Under the pieces are notes generated by a model. That model did not search any database and had not been told where the DNA came from. It was given only the letters and a program-made list of their open reading frames with translations. A program made the translations under genes and the position numbers. From Acidobacteriaceae bacterium TAA 166 (GTDB taxonomy: Bacteria > Acidobacteriota > Terriglobia > Terriglobales > Acidobacteriaceae), in NCBI GenBank assembly GCA_000421065.1, contig ATWD01000001.1, positions 1,170,001 to 1,234,000 of the forward strand: a DNA stretch of 64,000 nt, read 5' to 3'. Below, in pieces: positions 26,592 through 34,601 of the stretch. Numbering within the stretch: position 1 is the first letter of the stretch; every line of letters starts with the position of its first letter.

Positions 26592-26685
26592 GCTCCCGTA
26601 CGCGGCTGTCTGTTGTGAATCGCTGCCTGCTGCGCATTGCTGTTTGTTGCGCGTTGCGGGGGCCTCTGCGAAACTGAAGGCTCTT

Positions 26686-26967
26686 ATGGTTCGTTATTAC
26701 CTTGTGAAAGGCCGTGTGCAGGGCGTGGGGTTTCGCTGGTTCGTGCATCGCGAGGCGGCGGAGTTGGGCCTGCGCGGATGGGTCCGGAATACGGAGTCGG
26801 GTGACGTGGAGGTGGTCGCCTCGGGGGAGCCGGAGCTGTTGGCGGAGCTGAAGGGCGCTCTGCGGAAGGGCTCGCGGGGAAGCCGGGTGGACGCTGTGCT
26901 CGATGAGGAGATGGACCCCGGTGAGGATGCAAAGCTTGGACCGTTTGTGATTGAAGGAGCCTGGTAG
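26686..26967 (+). CDS. acyP: Acylphosphatase
   Basis: A 93-residue cytosolic enzyme hydrolysing acylphosphates. The two family signatures are intact: [16 protein letters not shown], carrying the phosphate-binding Arg17, and [17 protein letters not shown], with the catalytic Asn35. ATG 26686 is chosen because the frame open upstream (to 26539) contains terminator and low-complexity sequence. The stop is 7 bases before the apt start codon, with which it shares a Shine-Dalgarno region, so the two genes are probably one operon. Confidence 0.9.
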   Translation: MVRYYLVKGRVQGVGFRWFVHREAAELGLRGWVRNTESGDVEVVASGEPELLAELKGALRKGSRGSRVDAVLDEEMDPGEDAKLGPFVIEGAW

Positions 26968-26974
26968 GAGAAGA

Positions 26975-27520
26975 ATGCCAAATTCAAAACAGATTAATTG
27001 CGAGCCGCTGAAGGCTCTTGTGCGAACCGTTCCGGACTTTCCGAAGCCCGGAATCCTGTTCTATGACATTACGACGCTGCTGAAGGACAAGACAGGATTC
27101 GCGCAGCTGATCGATGCGTTTGCCGCATACTACATCGGCAAGGATATCGACCTGGTGCTGGGGATCGAGGCGCGCGGGTTTATCTTCGGGCCAGCGCTGG
27201 CGTACCGGCTGAACGCGGGATTCGTCCCGGTGCGCAAGCCGAAGAAGCTTCCGGCCAAGACCGCCCGGGTGAGCTATGACCTGGAGTACGGGACGGATTC
27301 GCTGGAGATTCACCTGGACGCGATCAAGCCGGGGCAGAGGGTGATCATCGTCGACGATCTGCTGGCGACGGGAGGAACGATGGAGGCCACGGTGCAGCTG
27401 GTTCGCCAGCTGGGCGGCGTGATCGCGGGGCTTGGGTTCGCGGTGGAGCTGGATTTCCTGAAGGGCCGCGAAAAATTTCAGGAGTATGACGTTTTGAGCC
27501 TTCTGCACTACGACGAATAA
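26975..27520 (+). CDS. apt: Adenine phosphoribosyltransferase
   Basis: A 181-residue purine salvage enzyme that makes AMP from adenine and PRPP. The family opening [20 protein letters not shown]-type stretch is present, as are [17 protein letters not shown] and the PRPP-binding loop [16 protein letters not shown], and the RKPKKLPA segment. GGAGAAGA precedes the ATG at 26975, and the acylphosphatase stop is 7 bases upstream. A terminator-like hairpin follows the stop. Confidence 0.94.
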   Translation: MPNSKQINCEPLKALVRTVPDFPKPGILFYDITTLLKDKTGFAQLIDAFAAYYIGKDIDLVLGIEARGFIFGPALAYRLNAGFVPVRKPKKLPAKTARVSYDLEYGTDSLEIHLDAIKPGQRVIIVDDLLATGGTMEATVQLVRQLGGVIAGLGFAVELDFLKGREKFQEYDVLSLLHYDE

Positions 27521-27533
27521 AATGGTTCTCACA

Positions 27534-27563
27534 GAGGCCGGCGCTCTTCATGCCGGCTTTTGT
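27534..27563 (+). terminator. Terminator of acyP-apt
   Basis: GAGGCCGGC and GCCGGC pair around GCTCTTCAT, followed by TTTTGTT, 14 bases past the apt stop. Confidence 0.7.
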
Positions 27564-27650
27564 TATAGGTGTGTTGCATCGGGGTCGATCGGGCCGATCG
27601 ATGCATCGAATGGATATCCACCCCAAAAAGAGCGAATTGGAGAAGATGAA

Positions 27651-28694
27651 ATGGTTGCAACAAAGGGTTATGCTGTGCAGTCCGCAACGACGCCCGCGGC
27701 TCCGTTTGCCTACGAACATCGCGAGCCGGGCGAGAAGGATGTTTTGATCGACATTCGGTTCTGCGGAATTTGCCACTCGGATATTCACCAGGCACGCAAT
27801 GAGTGGGGAAATTCGATGTACCCCATGGTGCCTGGGCATGAGATCGTCGGTACCGTCGCCCGCGTGGGCTCGAAGGTGAAGAAGTTCAAGGTGGGCGATA
27901 TCGCCGCAGTCGGCTGTATGGTCGATTCGTGTCGAGAGTGCGCTTCGTGCAAGGCGGGCGAGGAGCAGTACTGCGATCGCGGAGAGACGCTGTGGACCTA
28001 CAACGGCCGCGACAAGCAGGGGAACCTGACCTTCGGCGGCTATGGCGACCACATTGTGGTGGATGAGGCGTTTGTGGTGTCGGTCCCGAAGAATCTCGAT
28101 CCCGCCGCCGCCGCTCCTCTGCTGTGCGCTGGGATCACGACGTACTCTCCCCTGAAGCACTGGGGCGCGGGACCGGGCAAGAAGATCGGCGTGGTGGGCC
28201 TGGGCGGTCTGGGTCACATGGCGCTGAAGTTTTCGCACGCCTTCGGAGCGAAGACGGTGCAGTTCACGACCTCGGCCAACAAGGTCGAGGATGCGAAGAA
28301 GCTGGGAGCCGATGAGGTGATCCTTACCAAGGATCCCGACTGGCACGTGAAGCATGAGGGAACCTTCGACTTTATCCTGGACTGCGTCTCCGCGCCGCAT
28401 GACGTTACGCCTTATATGGCGCTGCTGAAGCGGGACAGCACGATGTGCACGGTGGGGATTCCGGAGTCTCCGATTCAGCTGCCGGCGTTTGCGGTGGCGG
28501 CCGGGCGCAAGAGCTTCTCGGGCTCGGCGATCGGCGGGATCAACGAGACCCAGGAGATGCTGGACTTCTGCGGCGAGCACAACATCGTCTCCGATATCGA
28601 GATGACGAGCTTCGACAAGGTGAACGAGGCCTGGGAGCGCGTGATCAAGGGCGATGTGAAGTATCGCTTCGTGCTCGACCTGAAGACCCTGTAG
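27651..28694 (+). CDS. Zinc-dependent NAD(P) alcohol dehydrogenase
   Basis: A 347-residue cytosolic medium-chain dehydrogenase of the cinnamyl alcohol dehydrogenase / YahK group, usually NADP-dependent aldehyde reductases. Catalytic zinc ligands are Cys38 (CGICHSDIH) and His62-Glu63 (PGHE); structural zinc is bound by the Cys cluster CRECASCKAGEEQYC. The Rossmann motif GVVGLGGLG is near 175. GGAGAAG precedes ATG 27651. The frame is open to 27522 but that segment is not conserved. Transcribed alone; a strong terminator follows. The natural substrate cannot be read from the sequence. Confidence 0.9.
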   Translation: MVATKGYAVQSATTPAAPFAYEHREPGEKDVLIDIRFCGICHSDIHQARNEWGNSMYPMVPGHEIVGTVARVGSKVKKFKVGDIAAVGCMVDSCRECASCKAGEEQYCDRGETLWTYNGRDKQGNLTFGGYGDHIVVDEAFVVSVPKNLDPAAAAPLLCAGITTYSPLKHWGAGPGKKIGVVGLGGLGHMALKFSHAFGAKTVQFTTSANKVEDAKKLGADEVILTKDPDWHVKHEGTFDFILDCVSAPHDVTPYMALLKRDSTMCTVGIPESPIQLPAFAVAAGRKSFSGSAIGGINETQEMLDFCGEHNIVSDIEMTSFDKVNEAWERVIKGDVKYRFVLDLKTL

Positions 28695-28719
28695 GCGAAC
28701 GGGATCGCCTGCAGATCAA

Positions 28720-28763
28720 TACAGGCTCGGGGAGCTCAAGAGGCTCTTCGGGCCTGTGTTTTT
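28720..28763 (+). terminator. Terminator of the alcohol dehydrogenase gene
   Basis: ACAGGC pairs with GCCTGT around a region with its own small GAGC/GCTC hairpin, followed by GTTTTTTC, 26 bases past the stop. Confidence 0.8.
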
Positions 28764-28769
28764 TCGGAG

Positions 28770-28977
28770 CAAAGGCGATGGCCTGCCGGCCGGGCCCACT
28801 GCGCGTGGGGCGGTCACTTCGTGACGCGTATTTGCCCTTCGGGGTGGGTGCTCCCGTTGGTCGCTTGCAAAGATTCTCGCGCCGACCAACGGGAGGCCCA
28901 CGGCGAAGCCGACATACGCGTCACGAAGTGACCGCCCCACGCGCAGTGGGCCCGGCCGGCAGGCCATTGTCTTTGCT
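28770..28977. repeat. Nested palindromic intergenic element, copy 10 (best full-length copy)
   Basis: The most regular copy. Outer arms GCCTGCCGGCCGGGCCCACT / AGTGGGCCCGGCCGGCAGGC, middle arms GGGCGGTCACTTCGTGACGC / GCGTCACGAAGTGACCGCCC, inner arms CTCCCGTTGGTCGC / CGACCAACGGGAGGCC, and a 20-base axis. Extra flanks GCAAAGGCGATG and CATTGTCTTTGC also pair loosely. It lies between convergent genes and ends one base before the stop codon of the lactonase gene. Confidence 0.92.
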
Positions 28978-30171
28978 CTAAGCGAAGAGGGTGAAGAGCG
29001 GAGAGTCCACGGGCGCGGTCTGGACGGGACCTGCGAGCTGGCCGGTGCCAAGGTCGCGGCGAAAGACGGTGACCGAGGCCGAGTCCTGGTTGCCGCAGAG
29101 AATCCACTGGAAGGTGGGATCGAAGGTGAAGTGGCGCGGAGTTCTGCCGCCGCAGGGGATGCGCTGGACCTCTTTGAGTGCACCGCCTTGGCCGATGGCG
29201 AAGACGACGAGGGTATCTTCGCCGCGATTGCTGGCGTAGAGGAAGCGGCCGTCGTTCGAGATCATGACCTCGGCCGCGGTGTTTTTGTCGGCGGGAAAAC
29301 CGGGAGCGATGGTCTTGACGGTGGTGTTGGTGTTGATCAGAAGACCCTGCGGGTGTTCGAGCGAGTGGGTGGTGGTCCAGAGAAAATGGTCGAGGGTGGA
29401 GTCGAGCTCGTTGATGAGGTAGACCCAGCGCCCATTGGGGTGAAAGGCGATGTGGCGGGGCCCGGAGCCGGCGCGGAGGTTGGTCAGCAACGGGCTCGAT
29501 GGCGTGAGCTTGGCCGTGACAGGGTCGATGCGGAAGACCGAGATGGCGTCGTTGCCGAGATCGTTGACGATGAGAAAGCGGTCGTCGGGGGAGACGAAGA
29601 CGGAGTGCGGATGCGGGCCGTCCTGACGGACGGGAACGGGGCCGTGGTGGCCGAACTGCGCATCTTTGTAGTTGAGGGTATCGACCGGCTGCGAGAGAGA
29701 GCCGTCGCTCTCGATCCGGTAGGAGGAGACGGTTCCGCCGAAGTAGTTGGCGACGAAGGCGGCGCGACCGGTGGAATCGACGGAGACGTAGGCAGGGCCT
29801 GCGCCGGCGGAGGTGACCTTGGCTTTTTCGGTGAGCAGGCCGCTGCGAATGTCGAGGTCAAAGGTAGTCATCGTAGCCGTGGGATCGGGGATGGCGTTGA
29901 CGGCGTAGAGCGATCGGCGGCCGGCGCGCGCCGGCGAGAGAGCCATATAGGACGGGCGCAGAGTCTCAGCGGCGAGGATAGGGACGGAGAGCTGGCCGGA
30001 CTGGGGATTGAAGGTGCTGTGAAAGATGCCCTTGCTGATGCCCCTGGCGGTATCGGTTCCGATGAAGACGTGGACTGGGGCGGGAGGCGCGGGCTGCTTC
30101 TTGCGGAAGGGAGACTGCGCCGAGGCCATGTAGGCCGGGAGCAGAGCGAGGAATCGCCGGCGCGAGATCAT
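28978..30171 (-). CDS. Lactonase family protein (6-phosphogluconolactonase-type beta-propeller)
   Basis: A 397-residue exported protein of the Pgl/YbhE seven-bladed propeller family. The N-terminus MISRRRFLALLPAYMASAQ looks like a twin-arginine signal, so it is probably periplasmic, unlike cytosolic YbhE. Family blocks include SSYRIESDGSL, QDGPHPHSVFVSPDDRFLIV, RAGSGPRHIAFHPNGRWVYL, AAEVMISNDGRFLYASNRGE and RTPRHFTFDPTFQWI. The likely reaction is hydrolysis of sugar lactones; the exact substrate is open. ATG 30171 is 5 bases from the stop of the gene upstream, so both are one operon. Confidence 0.85.
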   Translation of the reverse strand: MISRRRFLALLPAYMASAQSPFRKKQPAPPAPVHVFIGTDTARGISKGIFHSTFNPQSGQLSVPILAAETLRPSYMALSPARAGRRSLYAVNAIPDPTATMTTFDLDIRSGLLTEKAKVTSAGAGPAYVSVDSTGRAAFVANYFGGTVSSYRIESDGSLSQPVDTLNYKDAQFGHHGPVPVRQDGPHPHSVFVSPDDRFLIVNDLGNDAISVFRIDPVTAKLTPSSPLLTNLRAGSGPRHIAFHPNGRWVYLINELDSTLDHFLWTTTHSLEHPQGLLINTNTTVKTIAPGFPADKNTAAEVMISNDGRFLYASNRGEDTLVVFAIGQGGALKEVQRIPCGGRTPRHFTFDPTFQWILCGNQDSASVTVFRRDLGTGQLAGPVQTAPVDSPLFTLFA

Positions 30172-30175
30172 GGAG

Positions 30176-30607
30176 CTAGGCGGGTTCTCCGGGTAGGTGG
30201 ATCGCCATATCGTCCTCGGCACGGACGTTCTCGTTGATGAGAGGGAGGCTGGGAAGATTCAGGGTATTGCCAGCCTCGTGGACGACCTTGTCGGCGAGCT
30301 CGAGGACCTCGTCGACGGTCATGGTATACATCTCGCGGCCGTTGTCGTAGCCGGACTCGATGGCCCGCTTGAGGTAAAGGCCGGCGGTCTGGGCGGCGAG
30401 ATAGTCGGTGATGACGTGGCCGGTCTTGCGCTTCAGCTCGACCCAAGCCAGGTTGGGCAGGGCGATCCATACGGGACGCTGGTTGACCGAGAAACGGATG
30501 TCGGTCGCGTCGGCATGGCGGGTGGCGATGGCGACGATGGTTCCCTTCCACTGGCAGTGGAGCTGTTCGCCGGTCCAGCGATCGGTCACTTTGAAGTCTT
30601 CATACAT
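30176..30607 (-). CDS. Hypothetical protein upstream of the lactonase
   Basis: A 143-residue soluble protein I do not recognise. It begins MYEDFKVTDRWTGEQLHCQW, has a conserved-looking block RFSVNQRPVWIALPNLAWVE and a helical C-terminal half (DYLAAQTAGLYLKRAIESGY, YTMTVDEVLELADKVVHEAG). No signal peptide or membrane segment. Its stop lies 5 bases before the lactonase ATG, so they are cotranscribed, but one is cytosolic and the other exported. The frame is open to 30646; ATG 30607 gives the better N-terminus. Confidence 0.7.
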   Translation of the reverse strand: MYEDFKVTDRWTGEQLHCQWKGTIVAIATRHADATDIRFSVNQRPVWIALPNLAWVELKRKTGHVITDYLAAQTAGLYLKRAIESGYDNGREMYTMTVDEVLELADKVVHEAGNTLNLPSLPLINENVRAEDDMAIHLPGEPA

Positions 30608-30670
30608 GATGGCTTCTAGGCTAATCGACCACAGGGGGATGGGCAAGGCGACGCGGAAGAATCTGTGACC

Positions 30671-30712
30671 AGACAGGCGCTGCCGCGCATAGTGGGCCCG
30701 GCCGGCAGGCCA
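30671..30712. repeat. Palindromic intergenic element, copy 11 (outer arms only)
   Basis: Left arm AGACAGGCGCTGCCGCGC, right arm AGTGGGCCCGGCCGGCAGGC: the two outer-arm sub-types are combined in one short copy. It lies between two minus-strand genes, 25 bases before the glmM stop codon. Confidence 0.75.
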
Positions 30713-30736
30713 ATCTCTTTCCTCAGTCGATCCAGC

Positions 30737-32143
30737 CTAGATTCCCAGCTCGACGCGGATCGCCTCGGCGATGGTGTCGGCGTGGCGGCGCATGGCGGGC
30801 TCGGACTCGGCCTCGATCATGACGCGGGCGAGGGCCTCGGTGCCGGAGTAGCGGATGACGACGCGGCCGGTGTCGGCGAGCTCGCGCTCGGCCTCGGCGA
30901 TGGCGCGGGCGACGGCGGGAATGGCATCGAGGGGGCGCTTCTCGCGGACCTTGACGTTGACGATGACCTGGGGGAAGACCTTGAGGTCGCTGACGAGCTC
31001 GCCGAGGGACTTGCCGCTGCGGTGGACGATGTCGAGCAGAAGGAGCGCGGTGAGCAGGCCGTCACCGGTGGTGGAGCGGCCGGTGAAGATGATGTGGCCG
31101 GACTGTTCGCCGCCGAGCGCGGCCTGGGTGGCGAGCATCTGCTCGAGGACGTACTTGTCGCCGACGGCGGCGCGAAGCATCTGGATTCCGCTGCGCTTCA
31201 ACGCTGCTTCGAGGCCCATGTTGGACATGGTGGTGGCGACAACAGTGGAGTTGGTGAGCAGGCCGCGGGCCTGGAGGTCGCGGGCGGCGAGCAGGAGGAC
31301 GGCGTCGCCGTTGACAACGTTTCCATCCTCGTCGGCGAAGAGGGCGCGGTCGGCGTCGCCGTCGAAGGTGATGCCGAGCTGCGCTTTGTGATGGCGGACC
31401 TGGGCGGCGACGATTTCGGGGTGGAGGGCACCGCACTGCTCGTTGATGTTGCGGCCATCGGGAGAGGCGTGGGTGAAGAGAATCTCGGTGCCGCCTAACT
31501 GGGCGAAGAGCTCGGGGGCGACGGCGGAGGCGGCTCCGTTGGCGCAGTCGATGACGATGCGGCGGTTATCGAGGGAGAGGCCGGAGACGGCGGCGAGGAG
31601 GAAACGGATGTAGTCGGCGCGGTCGGATTCGTTGACGGGGGGGTTATTCTGCGACCCCACCTTCGCCTGAGTCGAAGATGGGGCACCCGATTGAGAAGAT
31701 GTGCCCGTTTCTTTTGAGGGGCTGCTGGTGCTCTTGAGGTGGTGGAAGATCTCGGCTTCGATGGCGAGCTCGGTCGCGTCGGGGAGCTTGTAGCCGTCGG
31801 GGCCGAAGACCTTGATGCCATTGTCCTGCCAGGGATTGTGGGAGGCGGAGATGACGATTCCTGCGGCGAATCTGTGGGTATGGGTGAGGTAGGCGATGGC
31901 CGGGGTGGTGATGACGCCGGCGTTCTCGACCGAGGCTCCTCCGGCGACGAGGCCCGCGGTGAGCTGGGCGGTGAGGGCGGGGCCGGACTCGCGGGTGTCC
32001 ATGCCGAGCAGGACGCGGGGGGTGGGTGAGGTCTTCGACAACGTATGGGCGAGAGCGAGACCGATGGCGTGGACGGTGGAGGCGTCGAGGGGGTACTGCC
32101 CGGCGACGGAGCGGATGCCGTCGGTTCCAAAGAGCTTCTTCAT
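30737..32143 (-). CDS. glmM: Phosphoglucosamine mutase
   Basis: A 468-residue cytosolic enzyme converting glucosamine-6-phosphate to glucosamine-1-phosphate for peptidoglycan and LPS. MKKLFGTDGIRSVAG at the start, the phosphoserine loop with Ser101 (ISASHNP), the metal loop FDGDADRALFAD and the C-terminal RYSGTEALARVMIE are all present. Residues about 138-172 are an extra Ser/Thr/Pro/Gln-rich insertion absent from the family, and its core (GAPSSTQAKVG) is encoded by a palindromic element. The ATG overlaps the xseA stop by 4 bases. Essential in most bacteria, so the insertion must be tolerated. Confidence 0.93.
   Translation of the reverse strand: MKKLFGTDGIRSVAGQYPLDASTVHAIGLALAHTLSKTSPTPRVLLGMDTRESGPALTAQLTAGLVAGGASVENAGVITTPAIAYLTHTHRFAAGIVISASHNPWQDNGIKVFGPDGYKLPDATELAIEAEIFHHLKSTSSPSKETGTSSQSGAPSSTQAKVGSQNNPPVNESDRADYIRFLLAAVSGLSLDNRRIVIDCANGAASAVAPELFAQLGGTEILFTHASPDGRNINEQCGALHPEIVAAQVRHHKAQLGITFDGDADRALFADEDGNVVNGDAVLLLAARDLQARGLLTNSTVVATTMSNMGLEAALKRSGIQMLRAAVGDKYVLEQMLATQAALGGEQSGHIIFTGRSTTGDGLLTALLLLDIVHRSGKSLGELVSDLKVFPQVIVNVKVREKRPLDAIPAVARAIAEAERELADTGRVVIRYSGTEALARVMIEAESEPAMRRHADTIAEAIRVELGI
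31653..31688. repeat. In-frame palindromic insertion inside glmM
   Basis: On the coding strand CCCCATCTTCG pairs with CGAAGGTGGGG (one G-T wobble) around ACTCAGG, flanked by GGTG and TC. It encodes GAPSSTQAKVG. The same element, read in the same frame and giving the same peptide pattern, is in polA at 39857-39898. Confidence 0.8.
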
Positions 32144-33639
32144 GAGCTGCTGTTCTCCGTTGAGTCGGTTGCGGTGACCGTGGCTGAGAGCGTTCCTGAG
32201 GCAAGACGGGCGCGAATGGGCTGGCCGGGGGCCGTCTCGGCGTGGGAGCGGAGGAGGCTGCCGTCTTCAGCGTAAATCAGGGCGTAGCCTCGGGCCAGGA
32301 CGCTGAGTGGGGAGAGGGCCTGAAGTCTTACCGTCGCCGATTGTAGGCGGGAACGGCGATGTGCCACGGAGGTGGCCGCGGCACGCTCGATGCGGTCCGT
32401 CGCACGGTCCAGGCGACGATGCGAGGCGGCGAGACGGTGCTTAATGTCCTGACGCTGCAGACGTTCGGTAAGGCTGCGCAGGCGCTCGGCACGAAGGCGA
32501 AGGAGGCGGGCGCTGGAGCGGTCGAGTCGCAGGGCCAGCTCGTCGACGCGCTGGCCGCGGCGGTTGATGGAGTCGGAGAGGCGCTGGAGGACGGCGGGGG
32601 CGGAAAGCCGGGCGTAGCGCTGGCGCGATTCGAGCAGGTGCAGGCGGATGGCGCGGCGGACGCGGAGGGAGAGGGATTCGACGCGCTCTTCGATGCGGTA
32701 CTGCGCGGCGGTGATGATCTCGGCGGCGGCCGAGGGGGTGGGAGCGCGGAGGTCGGCCACGAAGTCGGCGATGGTGAAGTCGGTCTCGTGCCCGATGGCC
32801 GAGACGATGGGGAGCTCGGAGCCGGCGATGAGGCGGGCGAGGCCCTCGTGGTTGAAGCAGGCGAGGTCTTCGAGGGAGCCGCCGCCGCGGGCGATGAGGA
32901 TGAGGTCGGCGTGGCCGGGGTTGCGGTTGAACCAGCGGATGCCGGAGGCGACTGACGAGGGGCTGGAGGCTCCCTGCATGACGGCGGGGTAGACGAGGAG
33001 GTTGAGCCGGGCGTGGCGGCGGCGGACGACGGAGACGATGTCGCGGATCACGGCTCCGGTGGGGGAGGTGATGACGCCGATGCATTGGGGGAAAGCCGGG
33101 AGCAGTCGCTTGCGGGCGGGATCGAAGAGGCCCTCGGCGGCGAGGCGGGCTTTGAGCTGCTCGAAGGCGAGCTGGAGGGAGCCGGCGCCTCGGGGCTCCA
33201 TGGTCTCGGCGACGAGCTGGAGCTGGCCGCGGGATTCGTAGATGGAGATGCGGCCACGGACGAGGACGGCGAGGCCGTCGGCGGGGCGAAAGCGCAGGAG
33301 CTGGGCCTGGCGGCGGAAGAGGACGACAGGGAGCTGGCCTCCGGCGTCCTTGAGGGTGAGATAGATGTGGCCGGAGGGAGCGGGGCGGCAGTTGGAGATC
33401 TCGCCTTCGACCCAGACGTCGGTATGGGTGGTCTCGACCTGCTGGCGGATGCTGGCGACGAGGGAGGCCACGGTCCAGACGCGGCGTTCGGAAGGTTTGG
33501 GAGCGGCCGGCGGAGGCGCGGGCTCAGGGTCGAAAAGGAGGCTGGCCTGGTCCTCTTCCGAGGCTGCGCGGGGAGGACGTGAAGACCGACCTGCGCGAAG
33601 GCTGGCGAGCGTGGGCGGATTCCGGTCCCGATCGGGCAT
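32140..33639 (-). CDS. xseA: Exodeoxyribonuclease VII large subunit
   Basis: A 499-residue cytosolic nuclease subunit that degrades single-stranded DNA from both ends. The OB-fold domain (about 50-150) has VWVEGEISNCRPAPSGHIYL and LKDAGGQLPVVLFRR; the catalytic domain has VGVITSPTGAVIRDIVSVVR-type stretch, ILIARGGGSLEDLACFNHE and VSAIGHETDFTIADFVADLR; the C-terminal half is a long Arg/Leu-rich coiled coil. The first 45 residues are a Pro/Ala-rich extension. ATG 33639 is preceded only by a weak site. Its stop overlaps the glmM start. The small subunit xseB is not adjacent. Confidence 0.92.
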   Translation of the reverse strand: MPDRDRNPPTLASLRAGRSSRPPRAASEEDQASLLFDPEPAPPPAAPKPSERRVWTVASLVASIRQQVETTHTDVWVEGEISNCRPAPSGHIYLTLKDAGGQLPVVLFRRQAQLLRFRPADGLAVLVRGRISIYESRGQLQLVAETMEPRGAGSLQLAFEQLKARLAAEGLFDPARKRLLPAFPQCIGVITSPTGAVIRDIVSVVRRRHARLNLLVYPAVMQGASSPSSVASGIRWFNRNPGHADLILIARGGGSLEDLACFNHEGLARLIAGSELPIVSAIGHETDFTIADFVADLRAPTPSAAAEIITAAQYRIEERVESLSLRVRRAIRLHLLESRQRYARLSAPAVLQRLSDSINRRGQRVDELALRLDRSSARLLRLRAERLRSLTERLQRQDIKHRLAASHRRLDRATDRIERAAATSVAHRRSRLQSATVRLQALSPLSVLARGYALIYAEDGSLLRSHAETAPGQPIRARLASGTLSATVTATDSTENSSS

Positions 33640-33673
33640 ACCAAGCTCGAGTCTAGCAGGGTCCAAGGGAAAA

Positions 33674-33713
33674 CAGGCGCTGCCGCGCGAGCCCACTGCG
33701 CGTGGAGCGCCTG
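33674..33713. repeat. Palindromic intergenic element, copy 12 (outer arms only)
   Basis: CAGGCGCT and AGCGCCTG pair at the ends around the family core GCCGCGCGAGCCCACTGCGC. The last 6 bases of flank (AAAACAGG / CCTGTCTTT) also pair. It lies between two minus-strand genes. Confidence 0.75.
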
Positions 33714-33729
33714 TCTTTCCTGAAAGGTC

Positions 33730-33954
33730 CTAACGGCGAAAGTGATTGATCGCCCAGAGGATGAGGCTGAGAACGACGCTGATCACGAGGGAGCTGACGA
33801 GGGGAAAGGAGATGCTCCAGCCCCGTCCCCTCCAGGAGAGGTCGCCGGGAAGCCGTCCCAGGGGAATGTTCATGCGGGTGAACGCCATAAAGATCAACCC
33901 AATCACGACGAGCAGGATGCCGAGGCTGATGAGGAGGCGGCCGAAATCGGGCAT
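33730..33954 (-). CDS. DUF2905 family small membrane protein
   Basis: A 74-residue inner-membrane protein. Two membrane helices (about 8-28 and 50-70) flank the conserved loop NIPLGRLPGDLSWRGRGWSI, which defines DUF2905. Function unknown. It starts 6 bases past the stop of the response regulator gene, so the two are cotranscribed, and its product may be bound up with envelope stress, although nothing in the sequence shows this. Confidence 0.88.
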   Translation of the reverse strand: MPDFGRLLISLGILLVVIGLIFMAFTRMNIPLGRLPGDLSWRGRGWSISFPLVSSLVISVVLSLILWAINHFRR

Positions 33955-33960
33955 CCGGAG

Positions 33961-34344
33961 TCAGACCCCGGCCAGGATAGCGTTGGCCTCACGCAGGAGA
34001 TCGTTGGGAGGACAGGGTTTGATGAGGACACGAATGGGTCGGGCGAGACGGCGGGCGTGCTCCTTAACCTTGTGGAGGTTGGAGTAGAGGCCGGTGAGCA
34101 TGAGGATCCGGCAGGAAGGCAGCTCGCTGGTCATCGTCCGCACCAGATCGAAGCCATCACGGCCGGGCATGGAAATATCGCAGAGAAGAAGGTCGGGGGT
34201 AAATTCGCGGGCGCAGGCGAGGGCCTGGTCGGCGGAGTAGCAGGCGGTTGAACGAAAACCGCTCCTGTCGAAGATCATGCGGAGGGTATCGGCCACGAGA
34301 GCGTCATCGTCGACGATCAGGACGCGTTGGAGGCCGGAGAGCAT
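33961..34344 (-). CDS. Single-domain response regulator (REC only)
   Basis: A 127-residue CheY-like receiver with no output domain. Phospho-acceptor Asp56 (CDISMP), acidic pair Asp12-Asp14, Thr84 and Lys109 (LIKPC) are all present, so it should be phosphorylated. The histidine kinase that drives it is not in the window. It may act by protein-protein binding. Its stop lies 6 bases before the DUF2905 gene. ATG 34344 opens the domain normally. Confidence 0.9.
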   Translation of the reverse strand: MLSGLQRVLIVDDDALVADTLRMIFDRSGFRSTACYSADQALACAREFTPDLLLCDISMPGRDGFDLVRTMTSELPSCRILMLTGLYSNLHKVKEHARRLARPIRVLIKPCPPNDLLREANAILAGV

Positions 34345-34601
34345 CGGTTGTCACCTCCGAGACGCTCGTTTGGGGGAGCGGAGCGCGAATTTAAAAACTA
34401 AACCTCCGCCTGGGGAATGTCGATAAAAAATCGGCCAGATCATGTGGAAATACGAAGTTTACGGCCATTAGAAGGGAATTTTTCTGGAGGTCTTCCGGCC
34501 CGGGAGAGATCGGCCGATCCTCCCGGGTGAGGAAGGAGACTAAAGGAAGATCTTTGCCAGGGTAGGCGGGAGCGACTAAGCTGCTGTTCTCGAGAGAGGA
34601 G

